DNA from: Variovorax boronicumulans NBRC 103145
GTDB taxonomy: Bacteria > Pseudomonadota > Gammaproteobacteria > Burkholderiales > Burkholderiaceae_C
Assembly: GCF_001591345.1 (NCBI RefSeq)
Contig: NZ_BCUS01000032.1
Coordinates: 1-57,179, forward strand
Length of the DNA: 57,179 bases
Direction of reading: 5' to 3'
Part shown: positions 8,858-18,325 of the stretch, in pieces
Position numbering within the stretch: position 1 is the first letter of the stretch
Layout: every line of letters starts with the position of its first letter
The notes under the pieces: model-generated
What the model was told of the DNA's origin: nothing
Database searches by the model: none
Seen by the model: only the letters and a program-made list of their open reading frames with translations
Program-made: the position numbers and the translations under genes

Positions 8858-9781
8858 TTACCAGGCCCGCGCCACTTCGCCGAAGCCGCGCGGTGCGCGC
8901 TTCTCGTCCTCGAAGGTCACGACCTCGTAGGCGTCGCTGTGCGAGAGCAGCTCGCGCAGCAGCTTGTTGTTGAGCGCATGGCCCGAGCGGAACGCGGTGT
9001 ACGCGGCCAGCAGCGGCTTGCCGATGATGTACAGGTCGCCCATGGCGTCGAGGATCTTGTGCTTCACGAACTCGTCGTCGTAGCGCAGCCCGCCGGCATT
9101 GAGCACCTTGGTGTCGTCCATGACGATGGCGTTGTCCAGGCCGCCTCCGCGTGCCAGGCCCTTGCTGAGCATGTACTCGAGTTCCTTGGTGAAACCGAAG
9201 GTACGCGCCCGCGCGATGTCGCGGCTGTACGAGTCGGCGCCCAAATCGAAATCCACGCGCTGGCCGGTGGAGTTGACGACGCGGTGGTCGAAGTCGATCT
9301 CGAAGCTCAGCTTGAAGCCGTGGTACGGCTCCAGGCTCGCCCACTTCTCGTTGGCGCCCTCGCCTTCGCGCACCTCGACCTTGCGCAGCACGCGGATGAA
9401 GCGGCGCGGCGCCTTCTGCAGCTCGATGCCCGCGCTTTGCAGCAGGAACACGAAGGACGAAGCCGACCCGTCGAGGATCGGCACTTCGTCGGCCGTGATG
9501 TCGATGTAGAGGTTGTCGATGCCCAGGCCCGCGCAGGCGGACATGATGTGTTCGACGGTCTGCACCTTGGCGCCGCCCGTGGAGACGGTGGACGCCAGGC
9601 GCGTGTCGGTGACCGCTTCGGCGGTCATGCGGATCTCGACCGGCTCGGGCAGGTCGACGCGACGGAACACGATGCCCGTGTCGGCGGGGGCCGGTCGCAG
9701 GGTCAGCTCCACGCGTTGGCCGCTGTGAAGCCCCACGCCCACGGCGCGGCTGATCGACTTGAGGGTTCGTTGTTGCAGCAC
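8858..9781 (-). CDS. lpxC: UDP-3-O-acyl-N-acetylglucosamine deacetylase
   Basis: The protein has 307 residues from a GTG start at 9781, giving the expected (M)[21 protein letters not shown]-terminus. Zinc ligands are visible in [10 protein letters not shown] (H78) and HKILDAMGD, with the conserved G-L-H-S-G near residue 19. LpxC performs the committed step of lipid A synthesis in the cytosol and is the usual last gene of the dcw region. An in-frame ATG at 9847 would add 22 residues of non-conserved sequence. The GTG has no obvious Shine-Dalgarno site and sits just downstream of a TAAAAT hexamer (9789-9794). Confidence 0.96.
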   Translation of the reverse strand: MLQQRTLKSISRAVGVGLHSGQRVELTLRPAPADTGIVFRRVDLPEPVEIRMTAEAVTDTRLASTVSTGGAKVQTVEHIMSACAGLGIDNLYIDITADEVPILDGSASSFVFLLQSAGIELQKAPRRFIRVLRKVEVREGEGANEKWASLEPYHGFKLSFEIDFDHRVVNSTGQRVDFDLGADSYSRDIARARTFGFTKELEYMLSKGLARGGGLDNAIVMDDTKVLNAGGLRYDDEFVKHKILDAMGDLYIIGKPLLAAYTAFRSGHALNNKLLRELLSHSDAYEVVTFEDEKRAPRGFGEVARAW

Positions 9782-9788
9782 GCCCGAG

Positions 9789-9794
9789 ATTTTA
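9789..9794 (-). promoter_or_regulatory. Possible -10 element immediately upstream of lpxC
   Basis: On the minus strand TAAAAT lies 7 nt before the lpxC GTG. If it is a -10 box, transcription would begin at or very near the start codon. The -35 region is not convincing. lpxC needs its own promoter because an intrinsic terminator separates it from ftsZ. Confidence 0.35.
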
Positions 9795-9871
9795 GGCGGG
9801 CGGCGACCGTGACGCCCTATTCCCTTCGCTATGGCCGCGATAGACATGGACCGGTCAGATAAGAAAGAACA

Positions 9872-9893
9872 AAAAAGCCGGGGAGCCCCCGGC
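9872..9893 (-). terminator. Intrinsic terminator downstream of ftsZ
   Basis: On the minus strand GCCGGGGG, a 2-nt loop and CCCCGGC are followed by TTTTTT (bases 9871-9876 read in reverse). The hairpin lies between ftsZ and lpxC and probably ends the dcw transcript, leaving lpxC to be transcribed separately. Confidence 0.8.
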
Positions 9894-10021
9894 GGTGGAC
9901 GCAAGGGGCACGAGGTGGACGCAGCGCCTAGAGCCGGGGGTCAGTCCCTTTCAGGTCTTCCCCGTCCCCTTGCGAACCCTCGTGCCCTCTGCGTTCGGTG
10001 GCGTGTCACTTCGCGAAACAC

Positions 10022-10112
10022 CGCGGAACCGGCTTTGCCGGGCCGCAGGTGTTGCCCCCGGTAGGGGGTTGGAGAAGCGACACGAAGTGCGCGTAGCCTG
10101 GGGGCGAGCCTA
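10022..10112. repeat. Multi-hairpin intergenic sequence resembling a Comamonadaceae repeat element
   Basis: The gap of about 330 bp between ftsZ and lpxC (9782-10113) has no credible gene. Directly after the ftsZ stop it holds a chain of small inverted repeats: CCGG-CTTTG-CCGG (10029-10041), CCCCCggtaGGGGG (10055-10068), an imperfect hairpin around 10078-10092, and a CCTGGGGGCG block at 10097-10106 that can pair with GCCCCCG at 10054-10060. I recall similar 'gaagcgacacgaagtgcgc...ctgggggcg' blocks recurring between genes in Comamonadaceae genomes. Only one copy is present in this window, so its repeat nature is from memory. Confidence 0.45.
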
Positions 10113-10113
10113 T

Positions 10114-11328
10114 TTAGTCTGCTTGACGGCGCAGGAATGCGGGGATTTCGAAGTCGTCCATGCCACCCGACGACAGTGCGTCGACCTTGGCGGCGGCCAT
10201 CGTGCGGTTGGTGCGCCACACGCTGGGCACGGCCATGCCGTCGTAGTTGGGCTGGCTGCCCGAACCGCCACCCGCGTGGCCCACGCCGCCGAGCGTCGGC
10301 ACGGTGAACGGGATGTTGTCGGTGCCGGTGCGGATCACTTCGAGCGTCGGGGCCTGGCGGCGTGCGTCGGCGCGCGACAGGCCCGTGGCCACCACCGTGA
10401 CGCGCATCTGGTCGCCCAGGCTTTCGTCGTAGGCGGCGCCGTAGATCACGTGCGCGTCCGGCGAGGCGTAGGCGCGGATGGTGTTCATCGCGAGCTTCGA
10501 CTCGTTCAGCTTCAGCGAACCCTTCGACGCCGTCACCAGCACCAGCACGCCCTTGGCGCCCGAGAGGTCGATGCCTTCGAGCAGCGGGCAGGCCACGGCC
10601 TGTTCGGCGGCGATGCGCGCGCGGTCGGGGCCTGCTGCGGCAGCGGTGCCCATCATGGCCTTGCCGGGTTCGCCCATCACGGTGCGCACGTCTTCGAAGT
10701 CGACGTTCACGCCGCCGTACTCGTTGATGATTTCCGAGATGCCGCCCACGGCGTTCTTCAGCACATCGTTGGCGTGCGCGAAGGCTTCGTCCTGGGTGAT
10801 GTCTTCACCGAGCACGTCCAGCAGCTTCTCGTTGAGCACCACGATCAGCGAGTCGACGTTGGCTTCGAGTTCGGCCAGGCCGGCGTCGGCGTTGGTCATG
10901 CGGCGGCCGCCTTCCCAGTCGAAGGGCTTGGTCACCACGCCCACCGTCAGGATGCCCATTTCCTTGGCCACGCGCGCGATCACGGGTGCCGCGCCGGTGC
11001 CGGTGCCGCCGCCCATGCCGGCCGTGATGAACAGCATGTGCGCGCCGTCGATGGCGGCGCGGATGTCGTCCACCGCGGCTTCGGCCGCGTCACGGCCCTT
11101 CTCGGGCTTGCTGCCGGCGCCCAGGCCGCTGATGCCCAGCTGGATGTTCTTGTGCGCGTTGCTGCGTTGCAGGGCTTGCGCGTCGGTGTTGGCGCAAACG
11201 AACTGCACGCCTTGCACACCACGCTCCATCATGTGGGCGACCGCATTGCCACCGCCGCCGCCGACACCGATCACCTTGATCTGCGTGCCCTGGTTGAATT
11301 CTTCGACTTCGATCATTTCGATGGTCAT
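10114..11328 (-). CDS. ftsZ: Cell division protein FtsZ
   Basis: The protein has 404 residues. The tubulin-like GTPase motifs are present: VIGVGGGGGNAVAHM near the N-terminus and the signature GMGGGTGTGAAPV, with the T7-loop region NVDFEDVRTVM. The C-terminal conserved peptide DDFEIPAFLRRQ, which binds FtsA and other partners, is intact after a short Gly-rich linker. FtsZ polymerises into the Z ring at midcell. An AAGGAG lies 6 nt before the ATG. It is the last dcw gene before the terminator. The 170-bp gap from ftsA leaves room for an extra promoter. Confidence 0.98.
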   Translation of the reverse strand: MTIEMIEVEEFNQGTQIKVIGVGGGGGNAVAHMMERGVQGVQFVCANTDAQALQRSNAHKNIQLGISGLGAGSKPEKGRDAAEAAVDDIRAAIDGAHMLFITAGMGGGTGTGAAPVIARVAKEMGILTVGVVTKPFDWEGGRRMTNADAGLAELEANVDSLIVVLNEKLLDVLGEDITQDEAFAHANDVLKNAVGGISEIINEYGGVNVDFEDVRTVMGEPGKAMMGTAAAAGPDRARIAAEQAVACPLLEGIDLSGAKGVLVLVTASKGSLKLNESKLAMNTIRAYASPDAHVIYGAAYDESLGDQMRVTVVATGLSRADARRQAPTLEVIRTGTDNIPFTVPTLGGVGHAGGGSGSQPNYDGMAVPSVWRTNRTMAAAKVDALSSGGMDDFEIPAFLRRQAD

Positions 11329-11368
11329 TTCTAACTCCTTGAATATTGCAGTTGCCGTTATGTGTCTA

Positions 11369-11398
11369 TGAATATTTCTTTTGCCGTGACGTGATCAA
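11369..11398 (-). promoter_or_regulatory. Possible ftsZ-proximal promoter
   Basis: In the ftsA-ftsZ gap the minus strand reads TTGATC (11398-11393), an 18-nt spacer, and TATTCA (11374-11369). The gap is AT-richer than its surroundings. This is a weak match made by eye; extra ftsZ-proximal promoters are common in dcw clusters. Confidence 0.3.
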
Positions 11399-11498
11399 CG
11401 GGATCGCCGTCGCGATGGTGGACCGGTGCGTCGCCATCGCTCATTGAAATGCAGCGGAGGGCCCGCGCGTGCGAGCCAGAGTGGGGAGTGGTTCATGG

Positions 11499-12728
11499 TC
11501 AGAAGTTCCCCACGATGAAGTCCTTGAAACGTCCGAACGCAGTCTTTACGGACCCGTTCTTCTGTGCGACCTTGAAACCACGCATGCGTGCAAAACGTGC
11601 CTCCTCGAGCAGGCCCATCACGGTGGCCGCGCGCGGCTGCGCCACCATGTCCGAGAGCGCGCTCGAGTACTTCGGAATGCCGCGACGCACGGGCTTCAGG
11701 AAGATGTCTTCACCGAGCTCGACCATGCCGGGCATGACGGCGCTGCCGCCCGTGAGCACCACGCCCGACGACAGCACTTCCTCGTAGCCCGACTCGCGCA
11801 CCACCTGCTGCACCAGCGAGAAGATTTCTTCGATGCGCGGCTCGATCACGCCGGCAAGCGCCTGCTTGCTCAACATGCGCGGGCCGCGATCGCCAAGGCC
11901 GGGGACTTCGACCTGCGATTCAGGGTCGGCCAGCAGCTGCTTGGCATAGCCGTGCTCGACCTTGATGTCCTCCGCGTCCTTGGTGGGCGTGCGCAGGGCC
12001 ATCGCGATGTCGCTCGTGATGAGGTCGCCCGCGATCGGGATCACGGCCGTGTGGCGGATCGCGCCGTTGGTGAAGATCGCCACGTCGGTGGTGCCAGCGC
12101 CGATGTCGACCAGCACCACGCCCAGTTCGCGCTCGTCTTCGGTGAGCACCGCCTGGCTGGAGGCCAGCGGGTTCAGCATCAGCTGGTCGACCTCCAGGCC
12201 GCAGCGGCGCACGCACTTGATGATGTTCTCGGCCGCGCTCTGCGCGCCGGTCACGATGTGCACCTTGGCCTCCAGGCGCATGCCGCTCATGCCGATCGGC
12301 TCCTTCACGTCCTGGCCGTCGATCACGAACTCCTGCGGCTCCACCAGCAACAGGCGCTGGTCGCTCGAGATGTTGATGGCGCGCGCCGTCTCGACCACGC
12401 GGGCCACGTCGGCGGGCGTGACTTCCTTGTCCTTCACCGCCACCATGCCGCTCGAATTGATGCCGCGGATGTGGCTGCCGGTGATGCCGGTGTAGACGCG
12501 GCTGATCTTGCAGTCGGCCATCAGCTCGGCTTCTTTCAGCGCCTGCTGGATGCTCTGCACGGTGGCGTCGATGTTCACCACGACGCCGCGCTTGAGGCCG
12601 TTGCTGGGCGCGATGCCCAGGCCGGCCAGCTTGAGCTCGCCGCCTTGCAGCACCTCGGCCACGACCACCATCACCTTGGCGGTTCCGATGTCCAGGCCTA
12701 CGACCAGGTCTTTGTATTCTTTGGGCAT
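11499..12728 (-). CDS. ftsA: Cell division protein FtsA
   Basis: The protein has 409 residues and an actin-like ATPase fold: LVVGLDIGTAKVMVVVAEV at the N-terminus (phosphate 1), LVDIGAGTTDVAIF (phosphate 2) and VVLTGGSAVMPGM (adenosine motif). The SHIRGINSSGMVAV segment lies in the 1C domain. The C-terminal FGRFKDFIVGNF is the amphipathic membrane-targeting helix. FtsA tethers FtsZ filaments to the inner membrane and recruits later division proteins. The ATG at 12728 gives the standard MPKEYKDLVVGLDIG start. It follows ftsQ after 20 bp. Confidence 0.97.
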   Translation of the reverse strand: MPKEYKDLVVGLDIGTAKVMVVVAEVLQGGELKLAGLGIAPSNGLKRGVVVNIDATVQSIQQALKEAELMADCKISRVYTGITGSHIRGINSSGMVAVKDKEVTPADVARVVETARAINISSDQRLLLVEPQEFVIDGQDVKEPIGMSGMRLEAKVHIVTGAQSAAENIIKCVRRCGLEVDQLMLNPLASSQAVLTEDERELGVVLVDIGAGTTDVAIFTNGAIRHTAVIPIAGDLITSDIAMALRTPTKDAEDIKVEHGYAKQLLADPESQVEVPGLGDRGPRMLSKQALAGVIEPRIEEIFSLVQQVVRESGYEEVLSSGVVLTGGSAVMPGMVELGEDIFLKPVRRGIPKYSSALSDMVAQPRAATVMGLLEEARFARMRGFKVAQKNGSVKTAFGRFKDFIVGNF

Positions 12729-12748
12729 GTAGATGTCCTCGGTATTCG

Positions 12749-13537
12749 CTACTTGATTTTTCTTGGGGCCTCGGGCGAGACCGTGGTGACGCCGCGCAGC
12801 CGCAGGGCATACGCGTCGTTGTGGCGCAGATCGGCGCGTTCGACGTCGGCCACCGTGCGGCGGTACTGGCCCGCGACCTGCGTCACGGTCTTCAGGAACC
12901 GCTGCAGGCGCGCCGACACCTCGTCGCTCTGGCCTCGGCCGAGCTCGATCTCGGCCCCGCTGTCCAGCAGCACCTTCCAGCTGCCGCGGCTGGACAGCCG
13001 CAGCTCGGCGATGTCGAAGTCGTAGGGCTCGAACATCGGCGCGAGCACGCGGTACATGCCCAGCACCTGCCCGGCCTGCTCGATCGGTCCGTCCAGGCGC
13101 GGCAGGTCGGCGTCGACTTCGGCCACGTTGGCCTCGAACACGTCGCCGAAGCCGTTGATCAGCTTGGAGCCGGCCTCGTCGCCCCACACCGCCACCGGCA
13201 CCTGCTCGGTCAGCGTCACGCGCAGCTTGTTCGGGAACTCGCGCCGCACCACCGCGCTGCGCACCCACGGCACCGTCTCGAAGGCGGTGCGCGCACGCGC
13301 CAGGTCGATGGTGAAGAAGTTGCCCTTGAGCTGCGGCGCCACGTTGGCGCGCAGCGTGACCGCGTTGTTGTGCGTGACCTCGCCGTCCACCTTGATGCCC
13401 GAGATCGGGAAGAAAGGCTGGCGCAGCACCCACCACGCGCTCGCCGCCAGCAGCATGAGCGCCACCAGCACGAACGCAACGTTCGCGACGATGTTCATCA
13501 GCTTGACGTCGAAGGGAGCGGGGATGCTGTCGGCCAT
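12749..13537 (-). CDS. ftsQ: Cell division protein FtsQ
   Basis: The protein has 262 residues: a short cytoplasmic tail, one membrane helix (about 15-37, VAFVLVALMLLAASAWWVL), then a periplasmic POTRA domain beginning FFPISGIKVDGEVTHNNA, and the FtsQ beta domain. It bridges early and late divisome proteins through FtsL and FtsB. The start lies 3 bp after the ddl stop, consistent with translational coupling. Confidence 0.95.
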   Translation of the reverse strand: MADSIPAPFDVKLMNIVANVAFVLVALMLLAASAWWVLRQPFFPISGIKVDGEVTHNNAVTLRANVAPQLKGNFFTIDLARARTAFETVPWVRSAVVRREFPNKLRVTLTEQVPVAVWGDEAGSKLINGFGDVFEANVAEVDADLPRLDGPIEQAGQVLGMYRVLAPMFEPYDFDIAELRLSSRGSWKVLLDSGAEIELGRGQSDEVSARLQRFLKTVTQVAGQYRRTVADVERADLRHNDAYALRLRGVTTVSPEAPRKIK

Positions 13538-13540
13538 GGC

Positions 13541-14512
13541 TTAGTTCGCGCCTCCCTTGGCATCCAGCGATGCGGACGCGAGCACGCGCACGCACAGCTC
13601 TTCGTAGGGAATGCCCGCCGCGCGCGCCGACATCGGCACCAGCGAATGGCTGGTCATGCCGGGCGAGGTGTTCATCTCGAGCAGGAAGGGCTTGCGGTCG
13701 CTGGCGCGGATCATCACGTCGGCGCGGCCCCAGCCGCGGCAGCCGAGCGTGTGGTACGCGGCCAGCGTGATGCGCTGGATCTCGCGTTCCTCGGCCTCGG
13801 GCAGGCCGCTCGGGCACTGGTACTTCACGTCGTCGGTGAAGTACTTGTTCTGGTAGTCGTAGGCGCCCTCGGGCGCGGCGATGCGCACCACCGGCAGCGC
13901 GCGTGCATCGAGCCCCTGGCCGAGCACGGCGCAGGTGACTTCCTCGCCGTCGATGAACTCCTCGCACAGCACGTCGGCATCGAACTTCGCCGACAGCGCC
14001 ACGGCGTCCTGCATCTGCGAGTAGCCCTCGACCTTGGTCACGCCGATGGACGAGCCCTCGCGCGGCGGCTTCACGATCAGCGGCAGGCCGAGCACGTCGG
14101 GCACGACCATGATCTGCTCGCGGCTTTGCTGGTCGAAGGCCAGGCGCACGTACTTGGGCGTGGGCAGACCGTCGGCCTGCCAGATGCGCTTGGTCATGAC
14201 CTTGTCCATGGCCACGCTCGAGGCCATCACGCCCGAGCCGGTGTAGGGAATGCCGAGCAGCTCGAGCGCGCCCTGCACCGTGCCGTCTTCGCCGTGGCGA
14301 CCATGCAGCGCGACGAAGCAGCGCGCGAAGCCTTCGCGCTTCAGGTCGGTCAGCTCGCGCTCCGACGGGTCGAAGGCGTGCGCGTCGACGCCGCGCGAAC
14401 GCAGGGCCTGCAGCACGCCGGCGCCGGACATCAACGACACCTCGCGTTCGGCGGAACTGCCGCCGAACAGCACGGCCACCTTGCCGAAAAGTTGTGGATC
14501 CTGAAGGCTCAC
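13541..14512 (-). CDS. ddl: D-alanine--D-alanine ligase
   Basis: The protein has 323 residues. ATP-grasp motifs are present: [17 protein letters not shown] at the N-terminus, [13 protein letters not shown] in the omega-loop region and [20 protein letters not shown] near the C-terminus. It joins two D-alanines in the cytosol for MurF to use. The start is a GTG whose bases overlap the murC stop (GTGA), with a GGGGAGGG about 6-13 nt upstream, so the GTG is well supported over any internal ATG. Being inside the dcw cluster it is the DdlB-type copy. Confidence 0.95.
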   Translation of the reverse strand: MSLQDPQLFGKVAVLFGGSSAEREVSLMSGAGVLQALRSRGVDAHAFDPSERELTDLKREGFARCFVALHGRHGEDGTVQGALELLGIPYTGSGVMASSVAMDKVMTKRIWQADGLPTPKYVRLAFDQQSREQIMVVPDVLGLPLIVKPPREGSSIGVTKVEGYSQMQDAVALSAKFDADVLCEEFIDGEEVTCAVLGQGLDARALPVVRIAAPEGAYDYQNKYFTDDVKYQCPSGLPEAEEREIQRITLAAYHTLGCRGWGRADVMIRASDRKPFLLEMNTSPGMTSHSLVPMSARAAGIPYEELCVRVLASASLDAKGGAN

Positions 14513-15972
14513 GCGGCCCTCCCCTTGCGCACAGTGCGCTCTGAAGTTGTTGATGAGGGTGCGGGCGGCGTGCCGAGTTCGACCACCTTGCCCGGCACCG
14601 CGCCGATGGAGCCCGCGCCCATGCACAGCACCACATCGCCCGCGCGGGCGTTGTCCAGGATGGCCTGCGGCATGGCGACGATGTCGTCCACGAACACCGG
14701 CTCGACCTTGCCGGCCACGCGCAGCGCGCGCGCCAGCGTGCGGCCGTCGGCGGCCACGATGGGCGCCTCGCCCGCGGCATAGACCTCGCCCAGCAAGACC
14801 GAGTCGGCCGTGCCGATGACCTTCACGAAGTCCTCGAAGCAGTCGCGCGTGCGGGTGTAGCGGTGCGGCTGGAAGGCCAGCACCAGCCGGCGCCCCGGAA
14901 AGGCGCCGCGCGCGGCCGCGATGGTGGCCGCCATCTCGACCGGGTGATGCCCGTAGTCGTCGATGACGGTGAAGGTGCCGCCTGCCGTGTCGTTCGGCAC
15001 GGCCACGTCGCCGTAGCTCTGGAAGCGGCGGCCCACGCCCTTGAAGCCGGCGAGGCCGCGCTGCACCGCTTCGTCGGCAATGCCGAGCTCGACCGCCATG
15101 GCGATCACCGACAGCGCGTTGCGCACGTTGTGCTCGCCCGGCAGGTTCAGCACGATGGGCAGGTCGGGCAGCGTCACGCCGTTGCGGCGCTGCGCGGTGA
15201 AATGCATCTGGCCGCCGACGGCGCGCACGTCGATGGCGCGCACCTGGGCGTCCTCGCCGAAGCCGTAGCTGGTGACCGGGCAGGTCACGTCGGCCACGAT
15301 CTCGCGCACCGCCGGATCGTCGGTGCACAGGATGGCCACGCCGTAGAACGGCATGCGGTGCAGGAAATCGACGAAGGCCTTCTTCAGCTTCGCAAAGTCG
15401 TGCCCGTAGGTCTCCATGTGGTCGGCGTCGATGTTCGTGACCACCGCCATCACGGGCAGCAGGTTCAGGAACGAGGCGTCCGACTCGTCGGCCTCGACCA
15501 CGATGTAGTCGCCGCTGCCCAGCTGCGCGTTGGCGCCGGCGCTGTTCAGGCGCCCGCCGATCACGAAGGTCGGGTCGAGCCCGGCGGCCTCGAGCACGCT
15601 GGCAGCCAGGCTGGTGGTGGTGGTCTTGCCGTGCGTGCCGGCGATGGCGATGCCCTGCTTCAGGCGCATCAGCTCCGCGAGCATGAGCGCGCGCGGCACG
15701 ACCGGAATGCGCTTTTCGCGCGCGGCCAGCACCTCGGGGTTGTCCGACTGCACGGCGGTGGAGGTGACGACCGCGTCGGCGCCGTCGATGTGCGCGGCGG
15801 CATGGCCCACGAAGGTGCCGATGCCCAGGCCCGCAAGGCGGCGCAGCGTGGCGCTGTCGGACAGGTCGGAGCCGGTGATCCTGTAGCCCAGGTTCAGCAG
15901 CACCTCGGCGATGCCGCTCATGCCGGAGCCCCCGACGCCGACGAAGTGGATGTGACGGATCGCGTGCTTCAT
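14509..15972 (-). CDS. murC: UDP-N-acetylmuramate--L-alanine ligase
   Basis: The protein has 487 residues with the Mur ligase three-domain plan: [17 protein letters not shown] nucleotide-binding N-domain, the ATP loop [24 protein letters not shown] in the central domain, and [14 protein letters not shown] in the C-domain. It adds L-alanine to UDP-MurNAc. The ATG overlaps the murG stop by 4 bp and its own stop overlaps the GTG of ddl. Confidence 0.97.
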   Translation of the reverse strand: MKHAIRHIHFVGVGGSGMSGIAEVLLNLGYRITGSDLSDSATLRRLAGLGIGTFVGHAAAHIDGADAVVTSTAVQSDNPEVLAAREKRIPVVPRALMLAELMRLKQGIAIAGTHGKTTTTSLAASVLEAAGLDPTFVIGGRLNSAGANAQLGSGDYIVVEADESDASFLNLLPVMAVVTNIDADHMETYGHDFAKLKKAFVDFLHRMPFYGVAILCTDDPAVREIVADVTCPVTSYGFGEDAQVRAIDVRAVGGQMHFTAQRRNGVTLPDLPIVLNLPGEHNVRNALSVIAMAVELGIADEAVQRGLAGFKGVGRRFQSYGDVAVPNDTAGGTFTVIDDYGHHPVEMAATIAAARGAFPGRRLVLAFQPHRYTRTRDCFEDFVKVIGTADSVLLGEVYAAGEAPIVAADGRTLARALRVAGKVEPVFVDDIVAMPQAILDNARAGDVVLCMGAGSIGAVPGKVVELGTPPAPSSTTSERTVRKGRAA

Positions 15973-17033
15973 TTCGCAAGCTCCTCGCAGGCGCGGACAA
16001 CCGCGTCCACTGCTTCGGTCTTCTGCAGGGTCTTGGCCTTGGTGGCCCGGTCGATCAAGGTCGCGCGTTCGGTTTTCTGTAGCAAATCAGCCAGCAATTC
16101 AGGGGTGAGGTCGGTCTGTTGCACCAGCCAGCCGCCGCCCGCGTCCACGAGGAAGCGCGCGTTGGTGGTCTGGTGGTCGTCGACCGCCGAGGGGAAAGGC
16201 ACGAACAGCGCTGCTGCGCCGACGGCCGCGATTTCGGTGACGGTGCTGGCGCCCGCGCGCGCGACGATGAGGTCGGCCTCGGCGTACGCCTGCGCGGTGT
16301 CGTCGATGAAGGGCGTGAGTTCGCCCTCGACGCCGGCCGCCGCATAGTTGGCGCGCAGTTCGTCGATCTGCTTGGCGCCGCTCTGGTGCAGCACCTGCGG
16401 GCGTTCGGCGGGCGCGATGCGCGCCAGCGCCTGCGGCACGACGGCGTTGAGCGCACGCGCGCCCAGGCTGCCGCCGACCACCAGCAATTTGAGCGGCCCC
16501 GTGCGGCCCGCGAAGCGCGTGGCCGGATCGGGCTGCGACGTGAACGCCGCGCGCAGCGGATTGCCCACCCACTGCGCCTTCTTCAGCACGTTCGGGAAGG
16601 CCGTGAACACGCGGTCGGCCACGCCCGCCAGCACCTTGTTGGCGAGGCCGGCGACCGAGTTCTGTTCGTGCAGCACCAGCGGCTTGCCCATCAGCACGCC
16701 CATCATCCCGCCCGGGAAGGTGATGTAGCCGCCCAGGCCCACCAGTACGTCGGGCTTCACGCGGCGCACCACGGCCAGGCTCTGCCAGAAGGCGCGCAGC
16801 AGCTTCAGCGGCAACAGGAACAGCGTGAGCGGACCCTTGCCGCGCACCCCGCCGAACTGCACCGGCTCGAAGGCGAAGCCGCGCGGGGGCACGAGCTTTT
16901 CTTCCATGCTGCCGGGCGCGCCCAGCCAGTGCACGCGCCAGCCGCGCTCGCGCAGGGCCTCGGCCACTGCGAGACCCGGGAAGATGTGGCCGCCCGTGCC
17001 GCCCGCCATGACGAGTGCCGTACGGCCGGTCAT
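15969..17033 (-). CDS. murG: UDP-GlcNAc:undecaprenyl-PP-MurNAc-pentapeptide GlcNAc transferase
   Basis: The protein has 354 residues. The GT28 glycine-rich loop is present as [34 protein letters not shown] and [12 protein letters not shown] are further family motifs, and the UDP-binding site includes [15 protein letters not shown]. It converts lipid I to lipid II on the cytoplasmic face of the membrane. The ATG overlaps the ftsW stop (ATGA), which fixes the start. Confidence 0.97.
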   Translation of the reverse strand: MTGRTALVMAGGTGGHIFPGLAVAEALRERGWRVHWLGAPGSMEEKLVPPRGFAFEPVQFGGVRGKGPLTLFLLPLKLLRAFWQSLAVVRRVKPDVLVGLGGYITFPGGMMGVLMGKPLVLHEQNSVAGLANKVLAGVADRVFTAFPNVLKKAQWVGNPLRAAFTSQPDPATRFAGRTGPLKLLVVGGSLGARALNAVVPQALARIAPAERPQVLHQSGAKQIDELRANYAAAGVEGELTPFIDDTAQAYAEADLIVARAGASTVTEIAAVGAAALFVPFPSAVDDHQTTNARFLVDAGGGWLVQQTDLTPELLADLLQKTERATLIDRATKAKTLQKTEAVDAVVRACEELAK

Positions 17034-18325
17034 ACGCGACCTCCCCGCATGAGCACGCGGTTCTCGTAATCGATGCGCAGCACGACGGCGAGCGCCACGA
17101 GGTTCATCAGGATCGCCGAGCCGCCGAAGCTCATCAGCGGCAAGGTCAGGCCCTTGGTCGGCAGTGCGCCCAGGTTCACGCCCATGTTGATGAAGGCCTG
17201 GAAGCCGATCCACACGCCCACGCCCTGGGCCACGAGGCCCGAGAACACGCGGTCCAGCGCGATCGCCTGGCGGCCGATGTGCATGATGCGGCGCGTGAGC
17301 CACAGGAACAGGCCGATGATCAGCAGCACGCCGATGAGGCCGAACTCTTCACCGATCACGGCCAGCAGGAAGTCGGTGTGCGCCTCGGGCAGCCAGTGCA
17401 GCTTCTCGACGCTGCCGCCCAGGCCCACGCCGAAGACCTCGCCGCGCCCGATGGCGATCAGCGAGTGCGACAGCTGGTAGCCCTTGCCCAGCGCGTGCTC
17501 TTCGCTCCACGGATCGAGGTACGCAAAGATGCGCTCGCGGCGCCACGGGCTGCTCGCCACGATGGAGCCGAAGGCCACCACCACCAGCGTCGCGATCACG
17601 AAGAACATGCGCGCGTTCACGCCGCCCAGGAACAGGATGCCCATGGCGATCACGGCGATCACCATGAAGGCGCCCATGTCGGGCTCGGCCATCACCAGCA
17701 TGCCGACCACCACCACCGCGATGCCCATCGGCAGCACGGCGCGGAAGAACCGTTCCTTGATCTCCATCTTGCGCACCATGTAGCTGGCGGCATAGAGCAC
17801 CATCGCGAACTTGGCCAGCTCCGATGGCTGGAAGCGCATGAAGCCCATCGGCAGCCAGCGGCGCGCGCCGTTCACGTTGATGCCGATGTGCGGAATGAGC
17901 ACCGCCACCAGCAGCAGCAGCGAAGCCACGAAGAGCCAGGGCGCGGCGCGCTCCCAGGTCTTCATCGGGACCTGGAAGGTCAGCAGCGCGGCGATGAAGG
18001 CGATGACCAGCGAAGCCGCGTGCCGCGTGAGGAAGTACGAGGCGCTGTAGCCGGCGCGCGCGAAGCGCGGGTTGTCGGGCAGCGCGATCGAGGCCGAATA
18101 CACCATGATCAGGCCCCAGGTCATCAGCGCGACCGTGACCCAGACCAGCGCCTGGTCGAAGCCCAGCACGCGCATCGGCGTGGCCTTGGTCTGCGCGACA
18201 CCGGCACCGCCCAGCCGCACGGGCAGGTGCACGGGCAGCGAATCCATGCCGCTGCGGGCGCGCCGGAACCAGCCGCCGAAACGGCTGCCGGTGCTGGTTT
18301 CCTGGCCTGCGGCTGCGGAGTTCAA
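17030..18325 (-). CDS. ftsW: Lipid II polymerase / division protein FtsW (TTG start)
   Basis: The protein has about 431 residues with about ten membrane helices and the SEDS features [21 protein letters not shown], the [23 protein letters not shown] loop and [17 protein letters not shown]. It polymerises lipid II at the septum with FtsI. The preferred start is TTG at 18325: it overlaps the murD stop as TTGA and has GGAGG at 18337-18333 with a 7-nt gap. An ATG at 18247 would remove 26 residues of the cytoplasmic N-terminus and has no comparable ribosome binding site. Confidence 0.93.
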   Translation of the reverse strand: MNSAAAGQETSTGSRFGGWFRRARSGMDSLPVHLPVRLGGAGVAQTKATPMRVLGFDQALVWVTVALMTWGLIMVYSASIALPDNPRFARAGYSASYFLTRHAASLVIAFIAALLTFQVPMKTWERAAPWLFVASLLLLVAVLIPHIGINVNGARRWLPMGFMRFQPSELAKFAMVLYAASYMVRKMEIKERFFRAVLPMGIAVVVVGMLVMAEPDMGAFMVIAVIAMGILFLGGVNARMFFVIATLVVVAFGSIVASSPWRRERIFAYLDPWSEEHALGKGYQLSHSLIAIGRGEVFGVGLGGSVEKLHWLPEAHTDFLLAVIGEEFGLIGVLLIIGLFLWLTRRIMHIGRQAIALDRVFSGLVAQGVGVWIGFQAFINMGVNLGALPTKGLTLPLMSFGGSAILMNLVALAVVLRIDYENRVLMRGGRV

